Source: Tigriopus japonicus (Eukaryota; Arthropoda; Copepoda; Harpacticoida; Harpacticidae). From it: a stretch of DNA of 64,000 nt. A model generated the notes under the pieces. That model saw nothing but the letters and a program-made list of their open reading frames with translations, was not told where the DNA came from and ran no database searches. Below are positions 12,088 through 27,000 of this stretch, piece after piece (within the stretch, counting starts at the first letter, position 1; every line of letters begins with the position of its first letter). The stretch lies in NCBI GenBank assembly GCA_010645155.1, contig CM021318.1, forward strand, positions 4,660,437 to 4,724,436, written 5' to 3'. The translations under genes were made by a program, and so were the position numbers.

Positions 12088-15000
12088 CTGCAAGGAACAA
12101 ATAAATGGTTATTTACGGGGTTGGCCATGCACATGGTGGAATCATTTGTTGTTAATAGGGCTGGCTGCTGCTGCTACTGCTGTAGTTGGGAATGTCGCAA
12201 GTCAGTCAGTTGTCGAAGATGATGAGGAGGAGGAGGTTCATTTGAGGATAGGGAGTGCGCAATTTACCATCCCAGTTTCATCATCTCGCCCATCATGTCA
12301 TTTCCATCTCATGATGCACGTAAATCAATTTCAACGATTTCTCCTTCGCCTTCTCATCCCTCCATCTAGTCGTGGATACAGACTTCTTTCTTCGTCGTAT
12401 TCTTCGAGACCAATCATCTTTGCCATTGGTAGACAATGGGCATACTGCATGTATTTGAGTCGTACAACAGACACCACCGCCACACATCTATCTCTCCGAC
12501 CTCTCAAACCGATCATCATACATGAGCAATAGTAGTATTCATTTCAACAACCTTAATAAGCTCGATTGAATTCGCCTGACCGCCGCTTAAAAACTAAACC
12601 AGATGCAGGTCAAGTTCAAATTTTGTACAAAGAACAAATATGAAAAATTATTCGCTTCTGCTGGACTTTTGAATTCCTTATCGATCAAATATTGAGGCTT
12701 TGTCATCCTCTGATATTGCCAAGTTTAGAATCACCCACTTGAGAAACGAAGATTCACCGGCAAGAAACTTCCACGCTAGCTTTTGTGGTGCCACGACGGG
12801 CTGAAAGTAGGATCGAAGAGCCCTTGGAAGGCACCCTCTTATGATTTTTCTTGTATTGCCTTGGCTGGTTTGGTCTTACCGTGGTCTTGGTGCTTGCTCA
12901 GCGTGAGCATTGGGAGTACTTGAAGAGCTGGTGGAGCTATTCAAGAAGAACTGATGATACCTCTCGCATGGTTGCCAGATTAGTGTTTCTCTCTTGTGCT
13001 CTCGTCTTGGGTCCCTTCACTTCCTTTCGTCCGCCTTTTTAATTCTGGCTTGCTCTCATTATTCTGCCATCAAGTAGATAGATAGATGGAAAGAAAAAAA
13101 GAAAGAAAGAAAGGGAAAAACAAAAAAGAAGGCAAGAGCGCATCATCGCATTTGATGGCCGAGATTGATTCCCAGGCGGATTCGATTCCCGAACAAACAA
13201 GCAATAAATAGACAGAGAGATATCATCTTCATCCCAGGGCCTGCCAATTGTCTGTCACTCCTTTGTACACCCCAATCCGATTCCATCACTGGATGATGCT
13301 ACTACAAATCGGTGGGAGAGACAACGAGAACAGATGTTTTGGATGAAGATATACAGCAGTATCATTGGCAGATATTCACGTTGATCCGTTCAAACGCACT
13401 TCAGTCCTAGAAAGTGCTACTAATCACCACGGTACGTATGTAGTTCCCCTGGATGCTAAATATCGACACGGGAGCAACAAGGGCTCCGCCAACGAAAAGG
13501 AGCGTCAGCAATAAACCTGATATAAAACAGATTATGACAGATCATAAAGTCGAATTAGAGGCCGTAAATGAAGACGTAATTATTTCACTCGGAGATTCAT
13601 AACACGCATACAGGACAGGCGCATCATGCAAACGCACAGCAAGGAGATGGAGAGTTCTCAAAGGGCCAAATGGAAGAGTGGAAAGCAAAAAAAACGAGCT
13701 TCCGAAGATCAAAACTCGGAAAGTAGTACTTCAAGGTTGACTGATTAAACCTTGGCTCGTCTGCCAATTGATTCGAGATTTATGACTTGCCCTTGATATC
13801 AAAGAGAGTCAGTGTGACACATCCAAGCTCTTCAAATAAAATGTGACGCTTAAAATCTCGTTTGAATGCTGCTCAAGTTGGACGATGGCGTCGTCGGCTT
13901 GTCGTCGAAGTGGCTTGCTTGCCAGCCAGATCAGCAGCCCCTTGGCTCCATCATGCTTCTTCACCACCAGCCAATACTTCTGTACTTCTACTTCTATGTA
14001 TACTACATGGATGAGCGAGAAGTCATTTCCCTCAACGATCAACGTTATCTCCACATGAATCCCCGTGATGTCAATAATGTCTCCAAGGCTTCCTGGGGCG
14101 TATTTATTGGTGCTGTTGGGTCGAAACCCGCCCGTTTGGCCTATCGGGATAGCAGCAGGGATTCGTCGTTTGTCATAAGACGACTGATGTGTCTCTTTCT
14201 TATACGGCAAAGAGCCAATTCAAAGAGGTCAAACAAGGTCATCTGAGGCCAAATCACGTCAAGGCTTTGAATAAAAAACCATCCAATATCAACAAGTCAT
14301 GATTATCAATGACCCAACCACAGACGGCACTCGAGGTCCTTCGATCAGTCATGAGTACGTATGGCTTCGAAATACCTGTCTGATTTTGAAAATATTTCAT
14401 TCAATAAACGGTTGCACTCACCTTAACCCTTACTCCACCCCCTCCACCGCCTCCGGAATCATTTTTGCCGCTGTAATCTTGCTCGGGAGTGGCCGAATCT
14501 CTTGCCGATAGTCGTGCTGGACTTCCAGGATCAGCCTCGGATAAATCGTCATTCCTTGGACTCTGAAAGACAAAAAGAATAGGGATGATTTAAGATTTCA
14601 AAAGCTACACGAGACAAGGACACATGAATTCTTCTACCCGAGCTTCATTTGATGCGTTCGATTTCCATTCAAGGCCGAGTTTCGTCAGATTGTTAAAGTT
14701 ATTAATCAGTAGAAATGGTGCTTCATAATAGGGCATGGAGAATGCCTTTTGCACCTGATTTGCATACTAAGTGGGGAGGAAGACCGGGCTAAAGCGAAGC
14801 TGCTTAGCGTCGAAACTTGGTAGGAACAGGCTTCAACAATAGACAAGTCGAAGCAAAAGAGGAGGGGGAAGACGAAGAAGAAAATATTCAATAATATTCG
14901 TCGTCGATGATCAAGGCGTGATGGTTTGTCGATTCAGCCATAGCCTATCGGCCTCCATACCAAACAAAGGGCACCCACCAATGGAGAGAAATCTGAAGAG

Positions 15001-18000
15001 CCTCGATGTGAATGAGTAGTGTGCCCTCGTGAATGAGCCGGTCGGCCAGATCAAGACAACCATATTTGGTCGGATTTCGATTATTCCTCTTCAGCTCTTT
15101 GGTTTGAATCGATTGCGGAGCTCAAGAGAAGAAGACTGAAAGAAGAAAAGCGATCCGCCCAACATCACGTAAGTCATCTTTATGCAGTTTGTAGTAAGGG
15201 GGCTCGGCAAGAACGAGAATGAGGTTTCACGTTGAATTCAAGCCCCCTCCCAATCATCATCAAGAGATGAAAGATGAGCACATGAAATTGCGTGGCCATC
15301 GAAATCTCGACGAAGACGGGGCCACGTCGGAACCGCCGCCCACTATCGCTCTCAAGTGGGACAACAACAATGTATAAAATGTATGTATACCGTCGAAAAA
15401 AAAAACACCAAATCTAAATACAAGCATTCTTGCAAATAATTGAGAATGAACCTTCCAACAACAAAACGAGATTTGGCAAATGATATCGATCGATAGCCAA
15501 AAGTAAGTCTTGTTTTCTCTCAATCCTGGGCAATTGTTTCAAGTATCAAAGGACGGCCTTTACAACCCCAATTACAATTGTGAGGATCTATTCTAAAAGC
15601 TTCAATAATATTAGATGGAACAACTTGTGCGAACTGAAGTCTGGAAAGCGTTCAAGCCTAAGTTGAAAGTTCTTATTGCGGCCATTGGCAACCAGTTCGA
15701 ACGCTGAAGTATGTTAATGAACAAAAGATACTTATATTGGTTATCAATACTGACGCTTATAAGGCAAAAAGGCACACATTTGTATGGGACACGATGCAAT
15801 ACATGATCTTTCAGGTGGTTTCTTGTAAAGAAGCTTCTGTTTTTTTTCTTGTATGCCAGTAATGGTGAGGGAGGAAGAAAAAGAGGAGGAGGGAGAAAAA
15901 GAAGAGAGTCAGACGATATGGAGGCACTTGGCGCCAATTTTCAGGTCCGCCCTCACCTCGCATCGGCGAGAGTCTCGATCGGCAACAGAAAAAAGTAATC
16001 GAAATCGCGAAACCACGTTATGTACATATTTCGTCAGTTCCGTGCGGTCAAATTGGGTTAGAGGCAAATGCGCATGATCATCTTGTGCCTCATCGCCAGT
16101 GACCTCACACCACCTTTAACAAGACTATTGTTATCTTGACCTCAAGCTTCAAAGTGCGCTGACAGATGTGGGGAAATGAGATCAATGCCGCTTTATGATG
16201 AAGAACTTCATCAAACGACTTCTGTTGGAACAAAGACTCAATCCCACTCCACGACGCTCTTCGCTCCTCACCTTGACAACTCATCAAATTAGATGGTGCC
16301 TCCTCCTCCGACTCTGAGTAAACAGGGATCGACTAAACCTTTTTTTTTTTCAAACACTTGTGACATCTAAACTTCAAAGGCTCTTTCTCTCTTTCTCTCT
16401 TTCATACACACTTTCTCGCGTTCCCTCTGTGCTTCGGTCTTTGTCTGTGGTGGTGGCAGAGGTGATGCACAGATTTCATATCTTCTGGGTAATTAGTGTG
16501 ACCCAAGCAGGAAAGGCCAGGCCCCAGTGAGTTTAAAATGGATCTTACAATCATTCATTGGCGTCACCATCAATTCTCATCTTAAGACCTTTGACGTCAA
16601 GATGTCATTCCAGGTTTGACTGTGCAGCAGTACCGTATGTATTGCTGACTACATACAGAGAACAAACTCCTCATACTAAGAATGTGATTTCGCTTTACAG
16701 AGGCCACAAACTTTCCTTGCAGCCTGACATTTCGCCTCACATCCCAAAAGAGCGAAAGAACAATCAATTTTCCTGCTTTAGCGCGTCAATTTTTCAATCG
16801 TTACCTCTTCTTCGTTGTGGAAACGAAATGCAGAAAAAGAGTGAATCGAGAGACATCGCCAACTTTTCTTTCAGTAATTTCATGCCACATCTGGTCATTT
16901 CAAAACGGCAAAAAGCCACCAGAAATTGCAATAATCCAAAAAAACGTCAGGAGGATTGACTTTTTCAGACTTGATTTGGGTCAAGCATTGTATTGGTACA
17001 ATAGAAATCGACCTAAAAATGCGAAAGCAACCCAGACTGGCCTTTTTTCCCTGGAGTTTCGCTTTCGTCCTCAATCTCCGATCGTTCTTTGCACGCTTGG
17101 AACAGTTAAAGAGAAGAGAGAGGAAAGAAAGAGAGCGAGCGAGTTCCCTCGTTGCCGCCGTTACATGCGTTGTGCCAGCCAAGACCGGACTTGACAATTT
17201 GACATGAAACAAATTAAATTCCACAATCATTTATCTTGGATACATTTTCAGCTCGTTCAGGCCACCTGGATCTTGCGACTTGTGGGACGACAATAGATGG
17301 ATGTCACTTGAGTGAAGAGTGCGTGTGTATTACGAATGTCACTTATTCTATTGTGTGTTTAAGATACATTACGCGCTACTAAGTTCGTACACTGGCGATG
17401 GTGGATGCCAGAACTTGCTTGGTCCCAATTGGGGACGCGTTGACAGGAATACGAATTTTAAATATTGCAGCTCTTCTCTTTTACAATACGTAGTGCGAAG
17501 GGATAGGAGTGAACAGAGCGAGGTTCATCAATTCGGAATTGTAGTAAGACAAGCTCAAGTCACCTCGATAGTTCCCTATCAGGCGGGAGCGGTTGTTTTT
17601 GTTGTCTATACTTTTTTGTGGGTTGCCCAATTATTTTGAATTCAAGCTTAGAAGATCCGAGTTCCGACGTGAACTTGATGCACTAGCAATGTTTTATCAC
17701 GGATAAACTCTAAGTCATGTCTGAAGAATCCAACGATCGAGGAGCAGGCCAGTCTCAGTAATCTCCCCCCTCTCTTTGTCTTTGGACAAGAGGAAAATGT
17801 CATTGCCATCCCAAGCTCACATTTCGGTACATTAAGGCTGGAGGGTATGGCCTTTGATTCAAGGGAAATGATCTTGAGTGGACTTTTAATCCTCCTTGGA
17901 ATGGCGAGATGCATTCCAATTTGCATCGTATACATTTTTCCCTCCCTTGTTGAGTATTTACTATGGGTTACGTGCCACTTGATATTAATGTCGAGTCACT

Positions 18001-21000
18001 TTCGGCATTGCTTTCATATTTTTGATGGCAGGGCCATCCTCATTCATTATGAATTTCAATCCAACTTTTATTCTGGGGTCAAATGAGAAACGAGGAACAC
18101 ATTTGGGAATCGTACATAAGGTACGTAGACTCCTCTTGTAGTTCTGTATGAATATCATCAAGCTGACCTGCCTAGAAGAGAGATTTGAAAGAGAAGTAAT
18201 CCCATTCAGAGCATGTCTTTTAATTTGGCGGAATGGCATCAAAATTCCACTTTGATGTTTTACGAGAAGTCGATCTGTCTGTTGTACTTCGGTCGGTACT
18301 CGCATCTTCACCACGTACGCACACTCCCATAGTCCCTACTACTCAATTGATGTTTGTTGTTGGGTTCTCAAATTCATATCACAGAAGACGAACCTCGAGT
18401 CAAATGATGATGATTGGACTTACTAACGCTTTACGAACTGTACACTGGACAAGGGAGTGGACCTGGAAGGAATGCCCGAGTGCTGCCGTCTTATTCAAAA
18501 GATCTGGTTTTTCGTCGTTTGTTTCGAGACAGAAATTCATTACCCATGGAATTCTCTCTTTATTACCTCGCCTGCATCTTGATTCGGCATCGGCTTTTCT
18601 CTATGCATCGAATAATTAAGAAAATCACTATCAGATAAAACGTCAATTTTCTCAAGGGGCCCGGCCACCAAATGCCGTCCCAAATTCAACAACAAACACA
18701 TCAGCTCAGCCTCAATCTCCCGGCCTCAATCTAGAGTAACGACGATGCAACACGAACCCTCGCTCATCGAGTCCAAACAACTTTGCCCACCTTGAGTTCA
18801 GAGGCCTGCATTTTATCAATCAAATTGAACCATCAAGACCCGATTAATTTCATTTCTCGAGAGTTGGTGCTTTTAACGGGCATTGTCGTCTTTGAACAAG
18901 AACAATCAATGAATTAGAGGTGAAAGTCGTTCCGCAATGCTCTTTTCCGCAGTTAAGTCGAGTGCAAGACAAGTTCTCGGACGAATTCCACATTATGGAA
19001 CTTGGAATTCCAAATCGGGGATGCATTAACTGATGGCAGCTCGAACTTCAGAGATGCCTTGAATGTTTCAATGTAACTCAGTCTTTACAGTGATTAGGGA
19101 CACCTCCCTCTTTTGTTGTAGTTGTGAGATCCACGCTGACCACGGAGTTGTTTTATTATTTTTTATGGAACCCTGAATTCTAGTGATTAAGGTGGATAGA
19201 CCTTGTTGACTGGGATTACAAACTGTTTGCATTGTCTGCATATTTCAGCATTTCTCAGTTTTGTTGACTTTCTCTCGGCTTTCGAGAGAGCTTCTTAGTA
19301 CTGCAACATGAAATGCTTGCATGCTTGTACATACTGTACGTACTGCTCATGAAGAAGATTCGTCAGTGAAATGAATTCGAGTTCGGAAAAAGAGCCAACT
19401 CTCGGTTCATTGGCAGGAATTTGAATGCACTCAATAGGTAGGTGAAGCAATGATGAAAATTCAGAGGTTGTGATTAAGCATGAGCCTTGAATACAACCAA
19501 ACCGTGGTGATATGCAACGAATTGGTAGGATGCTCAATTTCTACTGCATGGATGTTTTTCAGGGCAAGTGGGTGGCTCAAATGTTCAGTTTCCATGTGGC
19601 GTCGGAGCATGAGAATCAATTTGGGGAGTCAAATGAGGTTGTTGAGGGCGAAATCTGTGGGCATTCAATTGACATTTCAATAAAATGTGTCACTTCGATG
19701 TGGCTGTAAAATCAATCAATGCTTGTGGATCTCTGTGAACTTGTTTTGATGCCCAACTATCACCAACGCGACGGCAGCTTTTCTCTCGCCAACTCTCTCA
19801 CACTCCCAACTATGCATATAGATGGGTGTCATGATGTCTGCATGAATGCAGGCAGGCAAAGACGTTCGGAACTGCGAAAACGATTCATTCTGACTGGTTT
19901 AAGGCAACTTATCTACCTCTCATACATTCTGTGATCAACTCGGCCTCAAAAAACAAAGTGTCAGAGGGTCGAAGAGAGGAGGAAAGAGAAGAGGGGCAAG
20001 TGGGTGACGGGTACATTCATTAGCCAAGGGATTGGATGGATCCTCCTCGATCTGTGGCTTCTTTTTTGGAGTCCACGAGGAGGTGATCGCTTCAAATATC
20101 TAGAATTTCTTGTTACTCCGCCATCATCAGATCTCTTCCATTGGCGGCAGTCGGCATCATTACAAACACATTGCTTGTAATTCATTAATCTTGGCGGAGG
20201 CCGAGGAGCACTAACAAGAAGTCGATTTATTCCTCTGTCGCTGACTTGAATTCGGATATGGGAGGGGTAAAAAGATCAAACTGATGTTCGATGGGTCTCC
20301 TCCAGCTTTAGACGGCGAATTCGTCCAAGAGTGAGAGATTAGCTTGTTTTAACTTTCAATTGACATCCAAACCATGATGTTGTTTAATGAAAGCTAGTAG
20401 CAACAAGATTCAGGGCACGTCTGTCTTTTATCCAACGTTCTGAATCTGCCGATGCTTTAGTATCAACAGCACACGTACTGNNNNNNNNNNNNNNNNNNNN
20501 NNNNNNNNNNNNNNNNNNNNNNNNNNNNNNNNNNNNNNNNNNNNNNNNNNNNNNNNNNNNNNNNNNNNNNNNNNNNNNNNNNNNNNNNNNNNNNNNNNNN
20601 NNNNNNNNNNNNNNGATGGGTCTCCTCCAGCTTTAGACGGCAAATCCGTCCAAGAGTGAGAGATTAGCTTGTTTTAACTTTCAATTGACATCCAAACCAT
20701 GATGTTGTTTAATGAAAGCTAGTAGCAACAAGATTCAGGGCACGTCTGTCTTTCTTTTATCCAACGTTCTGAATCTGCCGATGCTTTAGTATCAACAGCA
20801 CACGTACTGCCTCGCCATGTTCCAATCGTTGACTCACGCGCTAGAGACCAAAGATTGCATCTCGTAAATCGTCAATTTATTTTTGTTAGATGCTAGCGAG
20901 TTGATGCAGCACGTTCTCTCTCTCCGTCTCTCTCATATCTCTCAAGTGCCATGGCTCATCGGAAAGAAATTGATTTCATCTTTTGATACAGCACAAGCCT

Positions 21001-24000
21001 TGAGTTGGAATGCCCAACAGAGCGGCAGTTGCAGTTGCTACTTTTGGCGCTCTTCTTAGGATGAAATCTTTAAGTAAACTGGTGGACGGACTGGTACTCG
21101 TCGAAAAACCTGTGGCCTCACTGAAAATCCAAATTATATCTCGACTCTTCAATCAATCTATCTATCTCCCCCCCCCCCTCTCGAACACACAAACAGAAAA
21201 GTGATTTTCCATGCAGACTTGATAAATGGTATTGAGAGAATTGTCAAGCCAATCCACTCTCGTTCTTGGGGTCGATTGTCGTCGTTGAGGAGTCCAAGAA
21301 GTCCAAAGAATCAGGGAGGCCAAGTGGGAGCAAGAGATACAGACCCAGAGACAGTCAGAGCGAGAGAGAAGCAGGGGATATTGATGAACTTTGTCTTTCC
21401 AGTAAACAAGTGCTCATTCGTTGGTGGCTGGCTCCCTGGAAGCCAAGCACTCAAATGGTTCGTCCCCTGTCAATCTCTGTTTATTAAGATAATGCTGACC
21501 GATAAAATTCTCGTCCCACGGATGTCACACAGCACGAATTGGCAAGTGCTCGTCATAGAAAACAACAGCCTAGAATCTCCAGATTGAGTTGGTCGCTGAG
21601 GAATTATGATTGTGGAGGATGTTTGTTGAATCAAATCGGCTACTGATTAGAATCCCGGCGTCAAGTTCCAATAAGCAAGAAATCCGAAGAAGACCAATCC
21701 ATTTCAAGTATGACAAATCAAACATAGCCAATTCAAGTTCGTCATTCAAGCCCAAGAAGTGTCGTGTGAGTAGTACCATCTAGTTCTTTGAATCGCATTC
21801 CAAACTGCCACACATTCACACCACCGACGTCAACCAAGTCGTCATCTTCGTCGTCGTCGTCGTCACCCTCATCAAAATCTGGAGGTTAAAGACAGCATTC
21901 GTTCATTCTCATGAGGCATTCTTGTGTGCTGTCTTGTTCTGTTGGTTGGGTCAGTCAAGCAGCAAACCAATCAAGAAGCTCTTTCGATGTCTGTGTAGGG
22001 CCCGCTCTGATCTACACATGCTGGGGATCCACTCAGGCCAGCACCTTCTTATCCAAACAACCACGACCACTTCGATTGTCGTCATCTAATAAAATATTTT
22101 CCAATTGAGTCACCTGCGGAGAGTGAGACTGCATTGAAACCATTGCTGCCATTGATGGTGGTACTGCTGTTGTCTTCGTGGTCGTTGATGTTTGTTAAGC
22201 CGAGTAAGGTTGTCCGTAGTGATGATGGTTGATCTTCACATGCACACATTTTGTCCACTGAGTGAGTTGGTGTCTTGATGGGTTTTGACAAAGACCCAGA
22301 AATGTATCAAGATTTCGAATCGAAGAAAGACATGCTGAGCTTTGGATTAGTTCCTCCTGGTTGCCTTTGCTCTGGTCACTCTCTACCTCTCTCTCATACC
22401 CTCACACATCCACACTCACTCACCCACTTATCATTGATTTGGTGACGCAGCTTATGAATAGTAAATGTGTAAGCTGAACCAAAACTTTGTATTCCATTGT
22501 TGATCTTTCTTGGGCGCAAACTTGAATGGGTACGCCATACATTGTGCACACAACATACGCATACACACACGCATGATTCTTCCTGCCATTCCAAGTATTC
22601 GCATTTTTGATAAGCCCTGTCTATCGCACCCAGTGAACCATACAATGTGTATTGTGAAAAACCTTCCTGGGGTGCGAGAGTGGAATTTGGAATGATACAA
22701 CAAAATATGCAAGGATGACTACAAATGACATCACTGTGGGACGGATTGGGGAGCTTCACTCAGGAGGCATTCTTGGTCAATGGTATGCGATGTTGGCCAA
22801 CGAGCAAACGATCACAGTACTAGACAGAAAGATCGGTGAAGGGCAAAGCAAAGCAGCCACTCGGACGACAAATGCTCCTTGGATTAATGGCAAAGATTTA
22901 AATTCAGTTTTCATCGTTTCTCCAGATTTCGCCGTGAGGTGCCTGTCTCATGGCCAGAGAGCACGGAGGGATCAGGGATCCAGCTGGTTTTTCTCCTCAC
23001 TCCATCCAGTCCTGTGGGCAGCTTTAAAGGCGACATGCACTTTGAACGTCTAGTGTAGTGTCGAGGGACGGAACTCGAGTATGGTTACAACGCCACTTTT
23101 TGGTTGTTCTCCTTTTCTTTGGGCTTATCACATTGGCAGGTCATTTGGACGATTCACACCCGGATTCAAGGTATAGGAAAAACATTGAAACAGCCGAATA
23201 TCGCATCCCTTCATAGTCCAAGCACCGAACCCTGGCCACGACACCCCTTATCGGGTGGGGATTAAGAAACGAGCTAAATATAACGATTATTGAATCATGT
23301 GCTGCTCTTCGTGGCCAGACAGCCGTTCTCCTTGTTCGTTGCTCTTTGCTCTTCGCCCTTCTCGTAGTATCCCAGGAGTTGGGGGTGGATGAAATCGGAA
23401 ACCCGGGTTTATCCCTCTTTGTTGAATGAAAATATGAGAAGGACAGAAGTCACTGATACGATACTGAGCCGTCCAACGAGCACTCCTTTGCCAAATTGAT
23501 ATTGGATACTCGATGCCATTTATAATTTCTCGGCTCTCTAGTACATCTGGCAGGGTCATTTATTGCAAGTTACTCAGAGTGCACACCTTGAGCATTCGAA
23601 GCCAAAGAAAAGTGGGCGTGTCCCCTTGGCTGAGTGAGTATTTATCGAGCTCCCAGAATGAGAATAATGGTGCGACTTCCTTTGTTAATCAAGTTTGATT
23701 CCCTCTATAAACTGTAGGTCCGTAGCTTTGGTTGCCACGAGATGACTTGATCAAAAACTTGTGGGCTGAGCTGTCAATTCAGAGTTTGAGCAGGAAGAAT
23801 AACAAACCATTTCACACCCAAGCAATGGCCGAGCAGAGATCGAGGTGTTAACTGAATTGGTCAAACTTTTCACACCCAATTCAAATGTCAGTCAAGTTAG
23901 ACACCGCATGGAGTTCTGAGTTGCAGGCATTACAAGACTACTAAGACGATGTACGACGTCCGTAGTCCGTACGCAACACATTCATGGGTAGTGGTAGCCT

Positions 24001-27000
24001 TCTGACAGTGCTCCAAGATTCAAGTAAGTAAGTCAGTCAGTCAATCAGCCAGCCAGCCAGCCAGTCAGCCAACCCACAGACAATTACTACTACCGTCGTT
24101 CGTATGGACCTCTCTAGGTTTGACGTCTCATGCATAAACACACTCATCTTCTTTGTTGATCAACTACTATTTAGTAGAATGTAGTGGTACTGGAGTGGGA
24201 GAGTAGACAGGAGGAGCAAAGGAGTCATTTCACTTCATTCAACGGGGTAAGGTTCAAGTCTACTCGAGACCGAAATGAGTCTCGACTTCCTCCCATTCCA
24301 GCACCATTGTCAATGGATCTTAATTTCCCTCACTCACTGCCAAAAGTATTGGAATATCTAAGGGTAGTTCTTCAGTGGCTTTTGCTTGAGATGCTCTCTT
24401 GCTCTGTCATTTCAAAGAAAATTGAAAACACCTTTCCAACAGTGAGAGCCGTTCCAATATCATAGCGAGACAAAGAGTGACAAGATCCATTTGGAGATTT
24501 ATGGGCTAATTTTCGACACAGGAAAATATTGAAAGATAACAAGAGTCATTGTGCATGAGATGAACTCTAGAGGTCAGCAACATGAACGAGCGCTCATCCA
24601 TCCCATCCTCGTACCTATTTGCAGTCCCAAGAAACGACTTTGGAGCGAGAAATTCGAGTTTGGAATGAATCGAGCGATCCTTTGAAACCATAAACACTAT
24701 CGTGTTGGTAATTAAGGGGCTACTAAACCTTGAATCAAAAATGAATGAGACGCCAGTTGGGCTCAGATCAAGGCGACAACTGGCTACGAAAAAAACGAAG
24801 AAAAGACGCAGCAGACTTTTGTTGCAGGTCAAGCCAAGTCTTCGGAATTATATGGCCCCAACGGTCAAATCAGTTGGATTTCTTTCACACTCTGTCCTCA
24901 ATATTTCTCATTTGAAGATCTTGAAGCCATCCTCGTCAATGTTGTTGTAGTTGTCGCCCGTCGTGCCCTTCCTGCCGACTGCCAAAATTTCAAATTTTAC
25001 AACTTTGCCAGACTTTGAAGCTTTCACTTTGTATTTATTGGTCATTAATTTCTTTCCTCTTCCTTGTCAAGTCACTCACTCTAAAAGAGGAAGGAGGGCG
25101 ACTACGACATGTCTTCGAGGACTGGCAAATCTGGAATGGACCACCCTAACCGAGCAACCGGATTGAGCAATGGAAAGCAAAGACCTGGATGGTACTGGCT
25201 CAAGATCGTTTGCCAGAGAAAGGATGTACCAATTGATAGCGATAAAAGATTGTGTTTTGAATACAAAGAAGCAATCTCACCCCAGTTCCCCTTTATTCGA
25301 ACTCCATCAATGGTCGATGTTGAAACTCGCCGTCGCTCTCAATGGGAGAGATCTCAATGCTAAATAATACTCAATGGTCGCTCGCTAGTAGTTGTTTCTT
25401 CAGAGGAGACACCACCAACCACTACGAATGAAATGAATATACTTGCTGTGTTGAGATTGGGACAATGGTGAATCAAATCATAAGAAGAACTGGCGCCATC
25501 AGTGTGATGTCCGAGCAAATTCTGGTGCTTGAATCCTAGCCTTCGGCATTCGAATCTCGGTCCACAGATAATTACCAAGTGGGAAGGGTGGCAGACTATT
25601 TCCAGCAATTCGAATTCTTCAGTTTTCAAAACTAGTCCAACTTCTTTACCTGCTGTTTGTCTGGGTTAATTACTGGCTTGATCTGGGTAAAAAATGTTTT
25701 TAAAAAAGTGACGAGGATCTCGGTCAAACTTTGTCATCAGCGCTTCGTCGTTTGGCCATCAGCAGAGCTCGATATTTGATAACAGATCGCAATACACGAT
25801 AATGTTGAATTTTCCCAGCCAACGTCAGATTGCTTGGGTGCCACTTTGGTGAATACTAAAGAGTTGTGAATACTAGCAATATTTGAACTAATTACAAAAA
25901 CATATAAACCATGAGGAACGACAACAACTTGCCATAAACTGATTGGTGCGTAAGTGCGTGCAATGATGCCCTCTCTGTCTCTTGGTTGGCATTAGAGCCA
26001 AGTTCATCCGCCCATGGACACTTTGACCCTAAAGGGTCAGTTGTTCCCTCTCCATTGGTCGGTATTAAATCGAGGGGCCAGTTTTAGTCCGACTAAGACG
26101 GGCCAGTCCCAACCAAAATATCTGTTCACCTTTTGAACTTTGTGGGGCGCACGTTGAGTACAGTTGGGAAAAGGTAAAGTGGAGTCCTCACATAAAAGGA
26201 GTTGTTTGCTTACTCGAACAATTAACAAGGACACCGATCAAATCACCGGGCGGGTTTCTAAGGAAGTGGTGAAACCACCCAGGTTCCTGACAATCCACAC
26301 TTACTTAATATGTTTGGGTTAGCTTGCACTGCTGTTCATGATCAAGTGCGAGTGATTTTTTCATTCAGACCATTCCAAAGTGTTTTGGGTAAGCCGCTTT
26401 CTACTTTTGCTTTACGCCAAAGGTGAATCAAATCGTGTTTTTCTCCAAGAGGTATAATCCTTTGTCCCGAGGTGGAATGCTTCATAATAGAATATTAATC
26501 CCCTTTAGAATCGATTCTGTTTATTGTTTCATGGAGATTTGCCCAATTTCCTAGCTCGTCCACGGTTCTCAGAACCGTGTTTTACGTGGGATAGGTCAAT
26601 GGTCGATGGATCTCGGACAAACTCTGACAATCCTCTTGCTTGCTAGCTTGCTTGCTCCAAACTAGTCTAGACATGAGGAGAAAATCTCAAGAATGGGCGA
26701 AACCATGGAATGTCAGGTATTTGATGAAAACAGGGCTTTTACTCGTGGCCTATACTAGAATTTCATAGAAACTTACCTGATTTCCTGCACTCGATCCCGA
26801 GGACTCTTGTCTCTGTTGCCACAAATTTCCAACGATATTGTCAAGTGACTTCGTAACCAAGCTATCAGCGCACTTGACACCCTGGAATTGAATGAAAGAA
26901 CTATGTAATTCAACTAGAAATAATGTTACATTAAAACGATGTCGAAACGTTCGTCAAAAAGAAAGCGTGATTCTCATTCAGATGTGCAAATTCGTATATG

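Larger units (their letters stand above)
14563..26776 (-). other. ARID3-like gene intron 3 (about 12 kb)
   Basis: This long intron lies between the exons 26777-26881 and 14422-14562. It contains the second assembly gap at 20481-20614, an AGTC/AGCC tract at 24021-24070 and CT-rich tracts near 16380 and 20915. Several open frames over 100 codons occur on both strands but none shows a family motif. I see no gene in it. Confidence 0.5.

Noticed and set aside
21201..21587. Plus-strand 128-codon frame
   Set aside because: No domain, and composition is like the surrounding non-coding DNA.
22082..22291. Minus-strand frame with LTNINDHEDNSSTTINGSNG and a GCAG/GTGACT donor, resembling an exon of the ARID3-like gene
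   Set aside because: Its donor phase (1) does not fit between the phase-0 exons on either side, and the acceptor is unclear. Low-complexity chance is likely.
26556..26577. Palindrome CACGGTTCTCAGAACCGTG
   Set aside because: A short perfect hairpin in an intron. Too common by chance to call a site without further evidence.
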